Shown piece by piece: positions 26,748 through 36,732 of a stretch of DNA of 64,000 nt. The position numbers and the translations under genes are program-made. The stretch is from Aquabacterium lacunae. GTDB taxonomy: Bacteria > Pseudomonadota > Gammaproteobacteria > Burkholderiales > Burkholderiaceae_C. The stretch lies in the NCBI RefSeq assembly GCF_004310865.1, contig NZ_SIXI01000001.1, positions 496,001 through 560,000 of the forward strand. Reading direction: 5' to 3'. The notes beneath the pieces were generated by a model. It was not told the DNA's origin. It was given only the letters and a program-made list of their open reading frames with translations, and ran no database searches. The first letter of the stretch is position 1; the number at the start of each line of letters is the position of its first letter.

Positions 26748-29700
26748 ATGAACGCACCCACCGAGCTGACCCACATGACCGCCCAGGCCGCCGACGCCCA
26801 CGCCGACGGCCAGCCTCGCCTGCGCGAGATCCCTTACAACTACACCTCCTTCTCCGACCGCGAGATCGTGCAGCGCCTGCTGGGCCAGCGTGCCTGGGAA
26901 GTGCTGAGCCTGCTGCGCACCGAACGCCAGACCGGCCGTTCGGCCCGCATGCTCTACGAGGTGCTGGGCGATGTCTGGGTGGTGCAACGCAACCCCTACC
27001 TGCAGGACGACCTGCTGGACAACCCCAAGCGCCGCGCACAGCTGATCGAGGCCCTGCAGCACCGCCTGGGCGAGGTCGACAAGCGCCGCACCCCCGGCAG
27101 CGACGCCGGCCGCGACAAGCTGGTGGCCGAGTTGCTGGACGCCGCCCGTCAAGCCGTGCAGCGCTTTGCCCGCGCCTTCGACGACATGGGCGCCCTGCGC
27201 CAGCGCGCCAAAACCGCGCTGGGCAAGGTCACCCGCGCCGACAACATCAAGTTCGACGGCCTGAGCCGTGTCTCGCACGTCACCGACGCCACCGACTGGC
27301 GCGTCGAGTACCCCTTTGTCGTGCTCACGCCCGACACCGAAGAAGAAATGGCCGCCCTGGTCAAGGGCTGCGTCGAACTGGGCCTGACCATCATCCCGCG
27401 TGGGGGTGGCACCGGCTACACCGGCGGCGCCGTGCCCCTGACCTGGAAGAGCGCGGTCATCAACACCGAAAAGCTCGAAGCCATGACCGAGGTCGAGCTG
27501 GTCGACCTGCCCGGCGTGGCCCACAAGGTGCCCACGGTGTGGACAGGCGCTGGCGTGGTCACGCAGCGCGTGGCCGATGCGGCCGAGCGGGCCGGCTATG
27601 TGTTCGCGGTGGACCCCACCTCGGCCGAGGCCTCGTGCGTGGGTGGCAACGTCGCCATGAACGCCGGCGGCAAAAAGGCCGTGCTGTGGGGCACCGCGCT
27701 GGACAACCTGGCCAGCTGGCGCATGGTCACGCCCAACGCCGAATGGCTGGAAGTGGTCCGCGTCAACCACAACCTGGGCAAGATCCACGACGTGGCAGTG
27801 GCCAACTTCGAGCTGCATTACTACGCGGCCGACGGCAAGACCCACCTGCGCACCGAAAAGCTGGACATCCCCGGCCGGGTGTTCCGCAAGGAAGGCCTGG
27901 GCAAGGACGTCACCGACAAGTTCCTGGCGGGCCTGCCCGGCATCCAGAAGGAGGGCTGCGACGGCCTGATCACCAGCTGCCGCTGGGTGGTGCACCGCAT
28001 GCCCAAGCACACCCGCACGGTGTGCCTGGAGTTCTTCGGCAACCCCACGCTGTGCGTGCCCTCGATCGTCGAGATCAAAGATTTCATGTTCGAGGAAATG
28101 AAGCAACCGGGCGGCGCCATCCTGGCCGGCCTGGAGCACCTGGACGACCGCTACCTCAAGGCCGTGGGCTACGCGACCAAGAGCAAGCGGAACGTGGGCG
28201 GCAATGGCCTGCCCAAGATGGTCCTCATTGGCGACATCGTCGGTGACGACGAAGACCGCGTGGCCCGCGCCACCAGCGAAGTGATCCGCCTGGCCAATGG
28301 CCGCAACGGCGAAGGCTTCGTGGCCGTCAGTGCCGACGCCCGCAAGAAGTTCTGGGCCGATCGCAAGCGCACCGCCGCGATTGCCAAGCACACCAACGCC
28401 TTCAAGGTGAACGAAGACGTGGTGATCCCGCTGCCGCGCATGGGTGAATACACCCTGGGCATCGAGCGCATCAACATCGAGCTGTCGATTCGCAACAAGC
28501 TGGCCCTGCTGGACGCCTTCGACGCCTTCTTCGCCAAGGGCAATGCCCACGTCGGCCAGTTCATGGGCAAGGCCGAAGACCCCAGCGAGCTGCCCAGCCC
28601 CGAGCAGCTCACCGAGAAGGTGCAAGGCGCCCAGGCCCTGCTGGCCCAGGTGCGCGCGCGCTGGCAGTACCTGTACGACCACCTCGACACGCCGCTGAGC
28701 ACCGTGGGCGACCCGTTGGTGGCCCTGGGCTACACCCAGCACCGCGACGGCACCTACGTGCCCGCCGAGAACAGCAACGGCCAGGACACCGTTTTCAACC
28801 TGCTGCAGACCTGGTCGGTGCGCGTGGGCTGGAAGAAGGAGATCCGCGAGCCACTGACCAAGCTGTTCAACGGTGCCGCCCTCAGCCCCGTGATCGACGA
28901 GCTCAAGCGCATCCACAAGCAGGTGCTGCGCGGCCGCGTGTGGGTGGCCCTGCACATGCACGCCGGCGACGGCAACGTGCACACCAACCTGCCGGTCAAC
29001 AGCGACAACTACGAGATGCTGCAGACGGCGCACGAAGCCGTGGCGCGCATCATGCAACTGGCCCGCAGCCTGGACGGCGTGATCTCGGGCGAACACGGCA
29101 TCGGCATCACCAAGCTGGAGTTCCTGTCGGACGACGAGATCGCCAACTTCGCGGCCTACAAGGCCAAGGTCGACCCCGAAGGCCGCTTCAACAAGGGCAA
29201 GCTGCTGCGCGGCGCGCACCTCAAGGCCCTGGGCGACGACGTGCACGCGGCCGACCTGAGCGAGGCCTACACGCCCTCGTTCGGCCTGATGGGCCACGAG
29301 TCGCTGATCATGCAGCAGAGCGACATCGGCGACATCGCCACGTCGGTCAAAGACTGCCTGCGCTGCGGCAAGTGCAAGCCGGTGTGCAACACGCACATCC
29401 CGCGTGCCAACCTGCTGTACAGCCCGCGCAACAAGATCCTGGCCACTTCGCTGCTGGTCGAGGCCTTCCTGTACGAAGAGCAGACGCGCCGTGGCGTGTC
29501 CATCAAGCACTGGGAAGAGTTCGAAGACGTGGCCGACCACTGCACGATCTGCCACAAGTGCCTGACGCCCTGCCCGGTCAAGATCGACTTCGGTGACGTG
29601 TCGATGCACATGCGCAACTTGCTCAACAAGATGGGCAAGAAGAGCTTCCGCCCCGCCGGTGCGGCCGCCATGGCCATGCTCAACACCAACAACCCGCAGA

Positions 29701-30767
29701 CCATCAAGGTGATCCGCTCGATCACCACCGACGTGGCCATGCCGCTGCAGCGCATCGCCAACGACGTGATGAAGGTGGTGGCCCGCAAGCAGACCAGCGC
29801 CCCCCCGGCCACGGTGGGCAAGGCGCCGCTCAAAGAAGAGATCATCCACTTCATCAACAAGAAGATGCCGGGTGGCCTGCCCAAGCGCACGGCCCGCGCG
29901 TTGCTGGACATCGAAGACCGCGACTACGTGCCCATCATCCGCGACCCGAAGCAGACCACCGCCGACACCGAGGCCGTGTTCTATTTCCCTGGCTGCGGCT
30001 CGGAGCGCCTGTATTCGCAGGTGGGTCTGGCCACGCAGGCCATGCTGTGGCATGCCGGCGTGCAGACCGTGATGCCCCCGGGCTACCTGTGCTGCGGCTA
30101 CCCGCAACGCGGCGCCGGCCAGTTCGATGTGGCCGAGAAGATGATCACCGACAACCGGGTGCTGTTCCACCGCGTGGCCAACACGCTGAACTACCTGGAC
30201 ATCAAGACCGTGGTGGTCAGCTGCGGCACCTGCTTCGACCAGCTGCAGGGCTACCAGTTCGACAAGATCTTCCCGGGCTGCCGCATCGTCGACATCCACG
30301 AGTACCTGCTCGAAAAGGGTGTCACCCTGCAAGGCAAGGGCGCCTTCCTGTACCACGATCCCTGCCACAGCCCCATGAAGCAGCAGGACCCGATGAAGAC
30401 CGTCAAGGCCCTGGTGGGCGATGGCGTGGTCAAGTCGGAGCGCTGCTGCGGTGAATCGGGCACGCTGGCCGTGAACCGCCCGGACATCTCCACGCAGGTG
30501 CGCTTCCGCAAGGAAGAAGAGATCCGCAAGGGCGAGGCCGAGCTGCGCGGCAAGGGCCTGCTGGGCGAGAAAGACAACGTCAAGATCCTGACCTCGTGCC
30601 CCGCCTGCCTGCAGGGCCTGAGCCGTTACGAAGACGATGCCAAGAGCGGCCTGGTCGAGGCCGACTACATCGTGGTCGAGATGGCCCGCCAGATCCTGGG
30701 CGAGAACTGGATGCGCGAGTACGTCGACCGGGCCAACGCGGGCGGCATCGAGCGCGTGCTGGTTTGA
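26748..30767 (+). CDS. FAD-linked oxidoreductase fused to iron-sulfur/CCG domains (DUF3683 family)
   Basis: A 1339-residue fusion related to D-lactate/glycolate dehydrogenases. It has an N-terminal DUF3683 region, an FAD-binding domain ([15 protein letters not shown] near 217) and an FAD-oxidase C-terminal domain with [12 protein letters not shown] and [12 protein letters not shown]. Two 4Fe-4S motifs follow ([11 protein letters not shown] near 870, [12 protein letters not shown] near 932), then CCG-type cysteine-rich repeats ([41 protein letters not shown]). It thus combines GlcD- and GlcF-like subunits in one chain and should oxidize a 2-hydroxy acid and pass electrons to a quinone or another carrier. 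The substrate is not evident. ATG 26748 is preferred over an upstream TTG. Confidence 0.92.
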   Translation: MNAPTELTHMTAQAADAHADGQPRLREIPYNYTSFSDREIVQRLLGQRAWEVLSLLRTERQTGRSARMLYEVLGDVWVVQRNPYLQDDLLDNPKRRAQLIEALQHRLGEVDKRRTPGSDAGRDKLVAELLDAARQAVQRFARAFDDMGALRQRAKTALGKVTRADNIKFDGLSRVSHVTDATDWRVEYPFVVLTPDTEEEMAALVKGCVELGLTIIPRGGGTGYTGGAVPLTWKSAVINTEKLEAMTEVELVDLPGVAHKVPTVWTGAGVVTQRVADAAERAGYVFAVDPTSAEASCVGGNVAMNAGGKKAVLWGTALDNLASWRMVTPNAEWLEVVRVNHNLGKIHDVAVANFELHYYAADGKTHLRTEKLDIPGRVFRKEGLGKDVTDKFLAGLPGIQKEGCDGLITSCRWVVHRMPKHTRTVCLEFFGNPTLCVPSIVEIKDFMFEEMKQPGGAILAGLEHLDDRYLKAVGYATKSKRNVGGNGLPKMVLIGDIVGDDEDRVARATSEVIRLANGRNGEGFVAVSADARKKFWADRKRTAAIAKHTNAFKVNEDVVIPLPRMGEYTLGIERINIELSIRNKLALLDAFDAFFAKGNAHVGQFMGKAEDPSELPSPEQLTEKVQGAQALLAQVRARWQYLYDHLDTPLSTVGDPLVALGYTQHRDGTYVPAENSNGQDTVFNLLQTWSVRVGWKKEIREPLTKLFNGAALSPVIDELKRIHKQVLRGRVWVALHMHAGDGNVHTNLPVNSDNYEMLQTAHEAVARIMQLARSLDGVISGEHGIGITKLEFLSDDEIANFAAYKAKVDPEGRFNKGKLLRGAHLKALGDDVHAADLSEAYTPSFGLMGHESLIMQQSDIGDIATSVKDCLRCGKCKPVCNTHIPRANLLYSPRNKILATSLLVEAFLYEEQTRRGVSIKHWEEFEDVADHCTICHKCLTPCPVKIDFGDVSMHMRNLLNKMGKKSFRPAGAAAMAMLNTNNPQTIKVIRSITTDVAMPLQRIANDVMKVVARKQTSAPPATVGKAPLKEEIIHFINKKMPGGLPKRTARALLDIEDRDYVPIIRDPKQTTADTEAVFYFPGCGSERLYSQVGLATQAMLWHAGVQTVMPPGYLCCGYPQRGAGQFDVAEKMITDNRVLFHRVANTLNYLDIKTVVVSCGTCFDQLQGYQFDKIFPGCRIVDIHEYLLEKGVTLQGKGAFLYHDPCHSPMKQQDPMKTVKALVGDGVVKSERCCGESGTLAVNRPDISTQVRFRKEEEIRKGEAELRGKGLLGEKDNVKILTSCPACLQGLSRYEDDAKSGLVEADYIVVEMARQILGENWMREYVDRANAGGIERVLV

Positions 30768-31219
30768 TGAGCAGCGCCGCGATGCCCACGGTGGCCACGG
30801 TGCCCAGCTGCGAGCTGTGTGACCGCGATGGGGGCCTCCTCATCGCGCGCAACGCCCAGCTGCGCATCATCCGTGCCGAAGACGCCGACCACCCGGCCTT
30901 CTACCGCGTGATCTGGAACGCGCACGTGGCCGAATGGACCGACCTGCCCCCGGCCGACCGCAGCGCGATCATGCAGGTGGTGGCCAAGGTGGAAACCGTG
31001 CTGCGGCAGGCGCTGCAGCCCACCAAGGTGAACCTGGCCAGCCTGGGCAATGTGGTGCCCCACCTGCATTGGCACGTGATCGCCCGCTTCGACTGGGATG
31101 CCCGATGGCCTGCGCCGGTGTGGGCGCCCAAAAACAAAGAGGTGGCCGATGCCACCTCTCGTCTGCCAATCCCGCTGACCGAACTCGATCAGCAAGTGGC
31201 CCAGGTGCTGAACACTTGA
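30767..31219 (+). CDS. HIT family protein
   Basis: Histidine-triad nucleotide hydrolase or transferase of 150 residues. The triad is HLHWHV (His99, His101, His103) and CELC at 15-18 is a likely zinc knuckle. Its ATG shares one base with the TGA of the flavoprotein gene (TGATG), so the two are translated together; a functional link is inferred from this only. It converges on the Cache-protein gene, with 24 bases between stop codons. Confidence 0.92.
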   Translation: MSSAAMPTVATVPSCELCDRDGGLLIARNAQLRIIRAEDADHPAFYRVIWNAHVAEWTDLPPADRSAIMQVVAKVETVLRQALQPTKVNLASLGNVVPHLHWHVIARFDWDARWPAPVWAPKNKEVADATSRLPIPLTELDQQVAQVLNT

Positions 31220-31243
31220 GCCGCGCGCTGGCGCATCAATGCG

Positions 31244-31702
31244 TCACTTGTACACACCGCCGCACACCACGGTGTCGTCCAGGCGTTCGCAGTACATTTC
31301 CTTGGGCTCGATCTTCTTGGTCTCGGGGTTGGTGAACTTGTAGTCCTGCCAGAAGGTGCCCTTGGCCTTCGCCAGTTCCACACGCTCCTTCACGAAGGCC
31401 TTGCCATCGATGTCCTTGAGGTCGATCAGGTTCTTGCCAATCATCTTGGCATTGGCGCCATGGGCGAACACGGTGCCGTCCAGGCCATAGACCACCAGGT
31501 ACAGGTCATGCAAACGCCAGGCGGCGTTGCCCTTGTCACTGAACTCGGCATAGGCCTTGTCCTTGGCACCGCCCTTGAGTGCTGCAACCCCTTTCTTGAC
31601 CATGGCCACGGCATCGTCGCGGCTGGCGCCGCCGTCGGCGGCCTGGGCGTTGAGGGTCAGGCCGGCACAGGCCAGCAACAGGCTTGCAGCGATGGTGCGC
31701 AT
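31244..31702 (-). CDS. Secreted single Cache-domain protein of the chemotaxis operon
   Basis: A 152-residue protein with a signal peptide (cleavage probably after NAQA, residue about 21) and one Cache-type sensor domain; there is no transmembrane or signalling domain. The segment LVVYGLDGTVFAHGANAKMIG is typical of single-Cache domains (sCache_2). It is the last gene of the operon CheZ-like-cheY-cheA-cheW-cache, 24 bases after cheW. It may bind a small ligand in the periplasm and present it to a receptor, but that is inference. Confidence 0.82.
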   Translation of the reverse strand: MRTIAASLLLACAGLTLNAQAADGGASRDDAVAMVKKGVAALKGGAKDKAYAEFSDKGNAAWRLHDLYLVVYGLDGTVFAHGANAKMIGKNLIDLKDIDGKAFVKERVELAKAKGTFWQDYKFTNPETKKIEPKEMYCERLDDTVVCGGVYK

Positions 31703-31726
31703 GGGCGTTCTCCTTGAGGGTTCAGG

Positions 31727-32206
31727 TCAGTCCACCAGGCCCATGTCCGGGCTGGTCAGCATGCTTTCGATGTCCAGCAGGATCACCATGCGCTCACCCA
31801 CCTGGGCCAGGCCCCGGATGTAAGCCGCATCGATGGCCGAACTCATGTCAGGGGCCGGGCGCAGGGACTCGGCCGGGATCTCCATCACGTCGCTCACCGA
31901 ATCCACCACCACACCAATGGTGCGCTGGCCGATGTGCAGGATGATCGACACCGTGAAGCTGTTGTACTCGGCCTGCGAGCAGCCGAAGCGCATGCGCAGA
32001 TCCACGATCGGCACGATGGTGCCGCGCAGGTTGACCACGCCTTTGAGGAAATGCGGTGCGTTGGCGATGCGGGTGGGGTTTTCGTAACCGCGAATCTCCT
32101 GCACCTTCAGGATGTCGATGCCGTATTCCTCGTCACCCAGACGGAAGGTCAGGTACTCCCGAGCCACGGCCTCGGTCTGAACATCGATCTTTTCCATCAT
32201 GCCCAT
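31727..32206 (-). CDS. cheW: Chemotaxis coupling protein CheW
   Basis: Adaptor of 159 residues linking chemoreceptors to CheA. The CheW barrel shows YLTFRLGDEEYGIDILKVQE, FLKGVVNLRGTIVPIVDLRM and GVVVDSVSDVM. A GGAGACGAG ribosome binding site precedes ATG 32206. The cheA stop is 14 bases upstream, and the gene is within a chemotaxis operon separate from the Pil-Chp set. Confidence 0.95.
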   Translation of the reverse strand: MGMMEKIDVQTEAVAREYLTFRLGDEEYGIDILKVQEIRGYENPTRIANAPHFLKGVVNLRGTIVPIVDLRMRFGCSQAEYNSFTVSIILHIGQRTIGVVVDSVSDVMEIPAESLRPAPDMSSAIDAAYIRGLAQVGERMVILLDIESMLTSPDMGLVD

Positions 32207-32220
32207 GATCTCGTCTCCAG

Positions 32221-34398
32221 TCAGTGGCGCGAACGGCGCACCAGGGATGCCACATCCAGGATCAGGGCCACGCGGCCATCGCCCATGATGGTGGCACCCG
32301 ACACATCATTGACCTTGCGGTAGTTGGTTTCCAGGTTCTTGACGACCACCTGTTGCTGGCCCAGCAGCTCGTCGACCAGCACAGCCACCCGGCCGCTCTC
32401 GGCTTCGACCACCACCATGATCCCGCTGTTGTGCTCCCAATCGAATCGGGGCACATCGAACACCTTTTCCAGCTCGATCACCGGCATGTATTCGTCGCGC
32501 ACTTCCACGACCCGGCCGGAGCCGCCCACGGTCTTGATCATCTCGGGGCTGACCTGGAAGCTCTCCACCACCGACGACAGCGGCAGGATGTAGACCTCTT
32601 CGCCCACACCCACGCTCATGCCGTCCATGATGGCCAGCGTCAGGGGCAGCCGCACCGCCACGCGCATGCCGTAGCCTTCGGCCGAGTCGATTTCGACCGT
32701 ACCGCCCAGCGAGGTGATGTTCTTCTTGACCACGTCCATGCCTACCCCGCGGCCCGACACGTCGGTGACCTGCTCGGCAGTGGAAAAACCTGGCGCGAAG
32801 ATGAGGTTCCACACCTCCTGGTCGGTCAGGCTGTCCGGCGCGTCGATGCCCTTTTCTCGGGCCTTCTTGAGCAGCTTCTCGCGCGACAGGCCCTTGCCGT
32901 CGTCACGCACTTCGATCACGATCGAGCCGCCCTGGTGCGAGGCCGCCAGGGTGATGGTGCCCACTTCCGGCTTGCCGGTGGCGATGCGATCGGCCGGCAT
33001 TTCGATGCCGTGGTCGCAGCTGTTGCGCACCAGGTGAGTCAGCGGGTCGGTGATCTTCTCGACCAGCCCCTTGTCCAGTTCGGTGGCTTCGCCCTGCGTC
33101 ACCAGCTCAACCTTCTTGCCCAGCTTGTTGGCCAGGTCGCGCAGCATGCGCGGGAAGCGACTGAACACCGTCGACATCGGAATCATCCGGATCGACATCA
33201 CGGCCTCTTGCAGGTCGCGGGTGTTGCGGTCCAGATCGGTCAGGCCGGTCACCAGCTGCTGGTAGACCACCGGGTCGAGCGAGCGGCTGTTCTGGGCCAG
33301 CATGGCCTGGGTGATCACCAGTTCGCCCACCAGGTTGATGAGCTGGTCGACCTTCTCGACCGACACGCGGATGGTCGAGGCCTCCAGGCCCGCAGCGGCA
33401 GGTTTGTCGGCTTTGGGTGCGGCCTTGGCAGCCGGGGTCGGCGCCGAGGTGGCCGACGGCGCGGCGGCCACCGGGGCGGCCTGCTGGGGTGCACCCGGCG
33501 CGTTGTCGAAGAAGCCGTAACCGGTTTCGGGCGAAGCCGCTGCAACGGCCGGGCTTGCCTCTGGCTCGAAGAAGCCGTAGCCGGGGTCGGCAGCCGGTGC
33601 CACGGTGGCCGCACCATCGGCAAAGGCCACGAACTTCACCTGCTCACGCGAGACGTGGAAGGTGAACAAATCCATCATGTCCGACTCGGGGGTGGCGGTG
33701 CTGACCTTGAATCGGCGCACACCGGCCAGTTCGGGCGCATCGGGCAAGGCCTCGATCTGTCCCAGGTCGGTGATTTCCTTGAACAACTCCAGCAGGTTGT
33801 CGGCCTGCGAGGGGTTGCTCAGAGGACCCACTTGCAGCTCGACCACGCGCTGACCGGTGGTCGGGGCGGGCTGGGTGCTGGGGCTTGCGGCAACTGCCGC
33901 CACAGGCGCGGCCACGGGGGCCGAGGCGGGTGCAGCAGCCGCAGCAGGACGTGCGGTGGGCAGTGTGGCAGGGGCTTCACCCGACACCATGGCGCGGATG
34001 TTGAACAGCAACTCGGTGGTGTCCACTTCGGCACCGCCGGAGCCCTGGTGGCGTGCCAGCATCGCCTTGAGCGCGTCACCCGACTGCAGCAGCACGTCCA
34101 CCATCGCAGGCGTGGGCGTGAGTTCGTGGCGGCGCAGCTTGTCGAGCAATGTTTCCATCTGGTGGGTCAGCTCGGCCACGTCGGCAAAGCCGAAGGTGGC
34201 GGCCCCACCCTTGATCGAGTGCGCGCAGCGGAAGATGGCGTTCAGCTCTTCGTCGTCGGCCGCGGTCACGTCGAGCTCGAGCAATTGCTGCTCCATTTGC
34301 TCGAGGTTCTCACCAGCTTCTTCGAAGAAGACCTGATAGAACTGGCTGAGGTCGATCCCGGCCGATGCCGAGCTGCTGTCCATGCTGGTTTCTGCCAT
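32221..34398 (-). CDS. cheA: Chemotaxis histidine kinase CheA
   Basis: Central kinase of the chemotaxis array, 725 residues. The P1 Hpt domain has phospho-His60 in AHSIKGGAATFGF. A P2-like regulator-docking domain covers about 185-275. A Pro/Ala linker contains two GYGFF motifs. P3 dimerization, P4 ATPase (HLVRNSCDHGIE, VRDDGKGLS, GRGVGMDVVKK) and P5 CheW-like domains follow. No receiver domain is attached, unlike ChpA. Two genes upstream is cheY, its phosphoacceptor partner. ATG 34398 is the only plausible start. Confidence 0.96.
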   Translation of the reverse strand: MAETSMDSSSASAGIDLSQFYQVFFEEAGENLEQMEQQLLELDVTAADDEELNAIFRCAHSIKGGAATFGFADVAELTHQMETLLDKLRRHELTPTPAMVDVLLQSGDALKAMLARHQGSGGAEVDTTELLFNIRAMVSGEAPATLPTARPAAAAAPASAPVAAPVAAVAASPSTQPAPTTGQRVVELQVGPLSNPSQADNLLELFKEITDLGQIEALPDAPELAGVRRFKVSTATPESDMMDLFTFHVSREQVKFVAFADGAATVAPAADPGYGFFEPEASPAVAAASPETGYGFFDNAPGAPQQAAPVAAAPSATSAPTPAAKAAPKADKPAAAGLEASTIRVSVEKVDQLINLVGELVITQAMLAQNSRSLDPVVYQQLVTGLTDLDRNTRDLQEAVMSIRMIPMSTVFSRFPRMLRDLANKLGKKVELVTQGEATELDKGLVEKITDPLTHLVRNSCDHGIEMPADRIATGKPEVGTITLAASHQGGSIVIEVRDDGKGLSREKLLKKAREKGIDAPDSLTDQEVWNLIFAPGFSTAEQVTDVSGRGVGMDVVKKNITSLGGTVEIDSAEGYGMRVAVRLPLTLAIMDGMSVGVGEEVYILPLSSVVESFQVSPEMIKTVGGSGRVVEVRDEYMPVIELEKVFDVPRFDWEHNSGIMVVVEAESGRVAVLVDELLGQQQVVVKNLETNYRKVNDVSGATIMGDGRVALILDVASLVRRSRH

Positions 34399-34455
34399 GA
34401 CTGGCTCCCCTGGTCCTGAATCCTGAGAAATGCTGGGTGACAGGCGCAGAGGCCG

Positions 34456-34824
34456 TCAGACAATGACCTTGCGGATCACCTCGATCAGCTTGTTCGGGTC
34501 GAAGGGCTTGACCAGCCAGCCGGTGGCACCAGCAGCGCGGCCCGCCTGCTTCATCTGGTCGCTCGACTCGGTGGTCAGGATCAGGATGGGCGTGGCCTTG
34601 AACTGCGGCGATTCGCGCAGCTTCTTGGTCAGGCTGATGCCGTCCATGCGGGGCATGTTCTGGTCGGTGAGCACGAGGTCGAAGGTGCGTCCGCCGGCCT
34701 TCTCCCATGCGTCCTGGCCGTCCACGGCCTCGACGACGTTGTAGCCGGCACTCTTGAGCGTGAACGACACCATCTGGCGCATCGAAGCAGAGTCATCAAC
34801 GGCAAGGATCGAATGCATGGTCAT
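34456..34824 (-). CDS. cheY: Chemotaxis response regulator CheY
   Basis: Single receiver domain of 122 residues that carries phosphate from CheA to the motor or another target. The acidic pair is in AVDDSASMRQM, the phosphoacceptor Asp in LVLTDQNMPRMDG, and the conserved Lys in LVKPFDPNK. ATG 34824 or 34818 could be the start. It lies between the CheZ-like gene and cheA, 57 bases before the latter. Confidence 0.94.
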   Translation of the reverse strand: MTMHSILAVDDSASMRQMVSFTLKSAGYNVVEAVDGQDAWEKAGGRTFDLVLTDQNMPRMDGISLTKKLRESPQFKATPILILTTESSDQMKQAGRAAGATGWLVKPFDPNKLIEVIRKVIV

Positions 34825-34916
34825 CTCCGAGAGGGATGTATCTGGAAAATCAGGCAGAACTGCAACCTAAATACGATTTACGACTTTTTCGGCACGTGGT
34901 GGCTGAACTTGAGCGC

Positions 34917-35369
34917 TCAGAACAACTCGACCGAGCCCGCGTCCATTTCGTCCTGGGTCACGGGGTTGGGTTTGAGCGGAAGCTCTTCCACCACGGCCAT
35001 GCCATCGGGGTCATCGCCCATGGCATCGCGCGCGATCTGGTCGGCACAACTGCGCAATCGCTTGTTGGTGTGCACGATCAGCTGTGACGCCATGTCCTGG
35101 AACTGCAGAGCGGTCACGGCCTTGTAGAGGGTCTGCAAGGTTTCCTGCAGAGAAGGCGAATCATGTTTGCCCTCGTCAATGGCGGAGCCCAGCTGGTGCG
35201 CCGCGCCCTGAAAGCCATCGATCAGCACCACATAGGCGTCATCGATCAGGCGCTGGAGGCGTTCCAGGTCATTCGTCGCTGTCATGAGATGGTCCTGCAG
35301 ATCGGCAGCGACCAGCAGCGAAATCTCTCGCGGGGGTGCCGAAACTTCAGGCGCTTCGTTGGTGTGCAT
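34917..35369 (-). CDS. CheZ-like phospho-CheY phosphatase
   Basis: A helical protein of 150 residues. The segment ALQFQDMASQLIVHTNKRL matches the CheZ active-site helix, including the Asp-x3-Gln pair that hydrolyses CheY-P. It lies just upstream of cheY in the same operon, which supports dephosphorylation of CheY. The protein is shorter than E. coli CheZ (214). Its tail, DEMDAGSVELF, may replace the CheZ C-terminal peptide that grips CheY and closely resembles the tail of the cyclase at 6863-7909. Start: ATG 35369 has GGAG 5 bases upstream; GTG 35384 is an alternative. Confidence 0.82.
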   Translation of the reverse strand: MHTNEAPEVSAPPREISLLVAADLQDHLMTATNDLERLQRLIDDAYVVLIDGFQGAAHQLGSAIDEGKHDSPSLQETLQTLYKAVTALQFQDMASQLIVHTNKRLRSCADQIARDAMGDDPDGMAVVEELPLKPNPVTQDEMDAGSVELF

Positions 35370-35529
35370 CACGACTCCACTCACCTGTTGAACAAGGGGC
35401 TTTGCTTCGCGGCCACCCCTCGATGAAGAATCACAGTCTGTAAGGTCGGCCGGTTGCTAGAATTTTTCACATCGGCGTTTGCCAAGTAGTGCCGATGTCC
35501 CGGCAAAACTTGGCACATATCCCTGGATC

Positions 35530-36732
35530 GTGAGTCAGCCTGTGGCCCCAGACCATTCCGACACCGCCCCGGCGCCCGTCCAACTGCGGGTGCTGCACCT
35601 CGAAGACAACGACGCCGACCACGCGCTGGTGGCAGCCCACCTGCGCCGAGGCGGCATCGATGCCGACCTGCACCGCATCGAGGACGAAGACGGCCTGACC
35701 GACGCCCTGTTCGAAGACTGGGACATCATCCTGTCGGACTACAACCTGCCGGGCTATTCCGGTCTGGCTGCCCTGGAAAAGGTGCGCAAAGTGGGCAAGC
35801 TGGTGCCCTTCATCCTGGTGTCGGGCGAGATCGGGGAAGACATCGCGGTGCAGGCCATGCGCAATGGCGCCAACGACTACCTGCTCAAGAGCAACCTGGC
35901 CCGCCTGGCCCCGGCCGCCCTGCTGGCCATCGAGGCCAACCGCACCCGGATTGCCAAGCAGCAGGCCGACCTGGCGCTGAGCCAGTCCCGCCAGCAGCTG
36001 CGCGAGCTGGCGCAGCACCTCCAGGGCAGCATCGAGCAGGAACGCGCAGCCATCGCACGGGAAATCCACGACGACGTGGGCGGGGCCCTCACGGCCGTGA
36101 AGTTCGACATCGCCTGGATCCTGCGCCATGTGGACGAACACTCGCCCGTGGCCGAGCGGGCCCGCCAGGCGCTGGAGGCCATCGCCATGGCCCACGAAGC
36201 CAGCCAGCGCATCATGCACAACCTGCGCCCGGCCATCCTGGAGCAAGGCCTGATCGCGGCCCTGCAGTGGATGACCGACCGCTTCGCCAAGCGCACCGGC
36301 ATCGTGGCCGAGTTCCGCACCAGCCACGAGCAGCCCGAACTGCCGCCCTCCGTGCCCCTGGTGGCCTACCGCTTCTGCCAGGAGGCCCTGACCAACGTGT
36401 CCAAGCACGCGCAGGCCAGCCGCGTCAGCGTGGACCTGACCGTGGCCGGCGGCGTGCTGTCGCTCGAAATCAGCGACAACGGCAGGGGCCTGAACACCGA
36501 CGATCTGGCCAAGGCCCGGTCCTTCGGCATCCGCGGCCTGAAGGAACGCGCCGAGAACGTGGGCGGCTGGGTCGACCTCAGCAGTGGTGCACAAGGCACA
36601 ACCTTGATCCTTTCCGTGCCTCTTTCAGGTCCTGAAAACGGATTCATCGATGCGCTTGGGTCAGAATTGGGCACGAACTCGGCCTACGCCGACCTTGATC
36701 CCGATGATCCCACCGTCTGGTCGCAACCATGA
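35530..36732 (+). CDS. Soluble sensor kinase with N-terminal receiver domain (HisKA_3 type)
   Basis: A histidine kinase of 400 residues with no membrane segment. An N-terminal receiver domain (phosphoacceptor Asp70 in ILSDYNLPGYSG) precedes a NarL-family kinase core: phospho-His180 in AREIHDDVGGALT, and an ATPase domain with ALTNVSKHAQAS and ISDNGRGL. The receiver probably takes a signal from another kinase. The start is uncertain: GTG 35530 is chosen, and TTG 35479 is possible. It overlaps the next gene by 4 bases. It diverges from the chemotaxis operon across 160 bases, with a TAGAAT hexamer at 35458-35463 as possible -10. Confidence 0.88.
   Translation: MSQPVAPDHSDTAPAPVQLRVLHLEDNDADHALVAAHLRRGGIDADLHRIEDEDGLTDALFEDWDIILSDYNLPGYSGLAALEKVRKVGKLVPFILVSGEIGEDIAVQAMRNGANDYLLKSNLARLAPAALLAIEANRTRIAKQQADLALSQSRQQLRELAQHLQGSIEQERAAIAREIHDDVGGALTAVKFDIAWILRHVDEHSPVAERARQALEAIAMAHEASQRIMHNLRPAILEQGLIAALQWMTDRFAKRTGIVAEFRTSHEQPELPPSVPLVAYRFCQEALTNVSKHAQASRVSVDLTVAGGVLSLEISDNGRGLNTDDLAKARSFGIRGLKERAENVGGWVDLSSGAQGTTLILSVPLSGPENGFIDALGSELGTNSAYADLDPDDPTVWSQP

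Noticed and set aside
26715-30368. 1217-codon open frame antisense to the flavin/iron-sulfur gene
   Set aside because: It has the Val/His/Gln-rich composition of a reverse-complement shadow of a GC-rich gene, and the plus-strand protein has clear motifs throughout.
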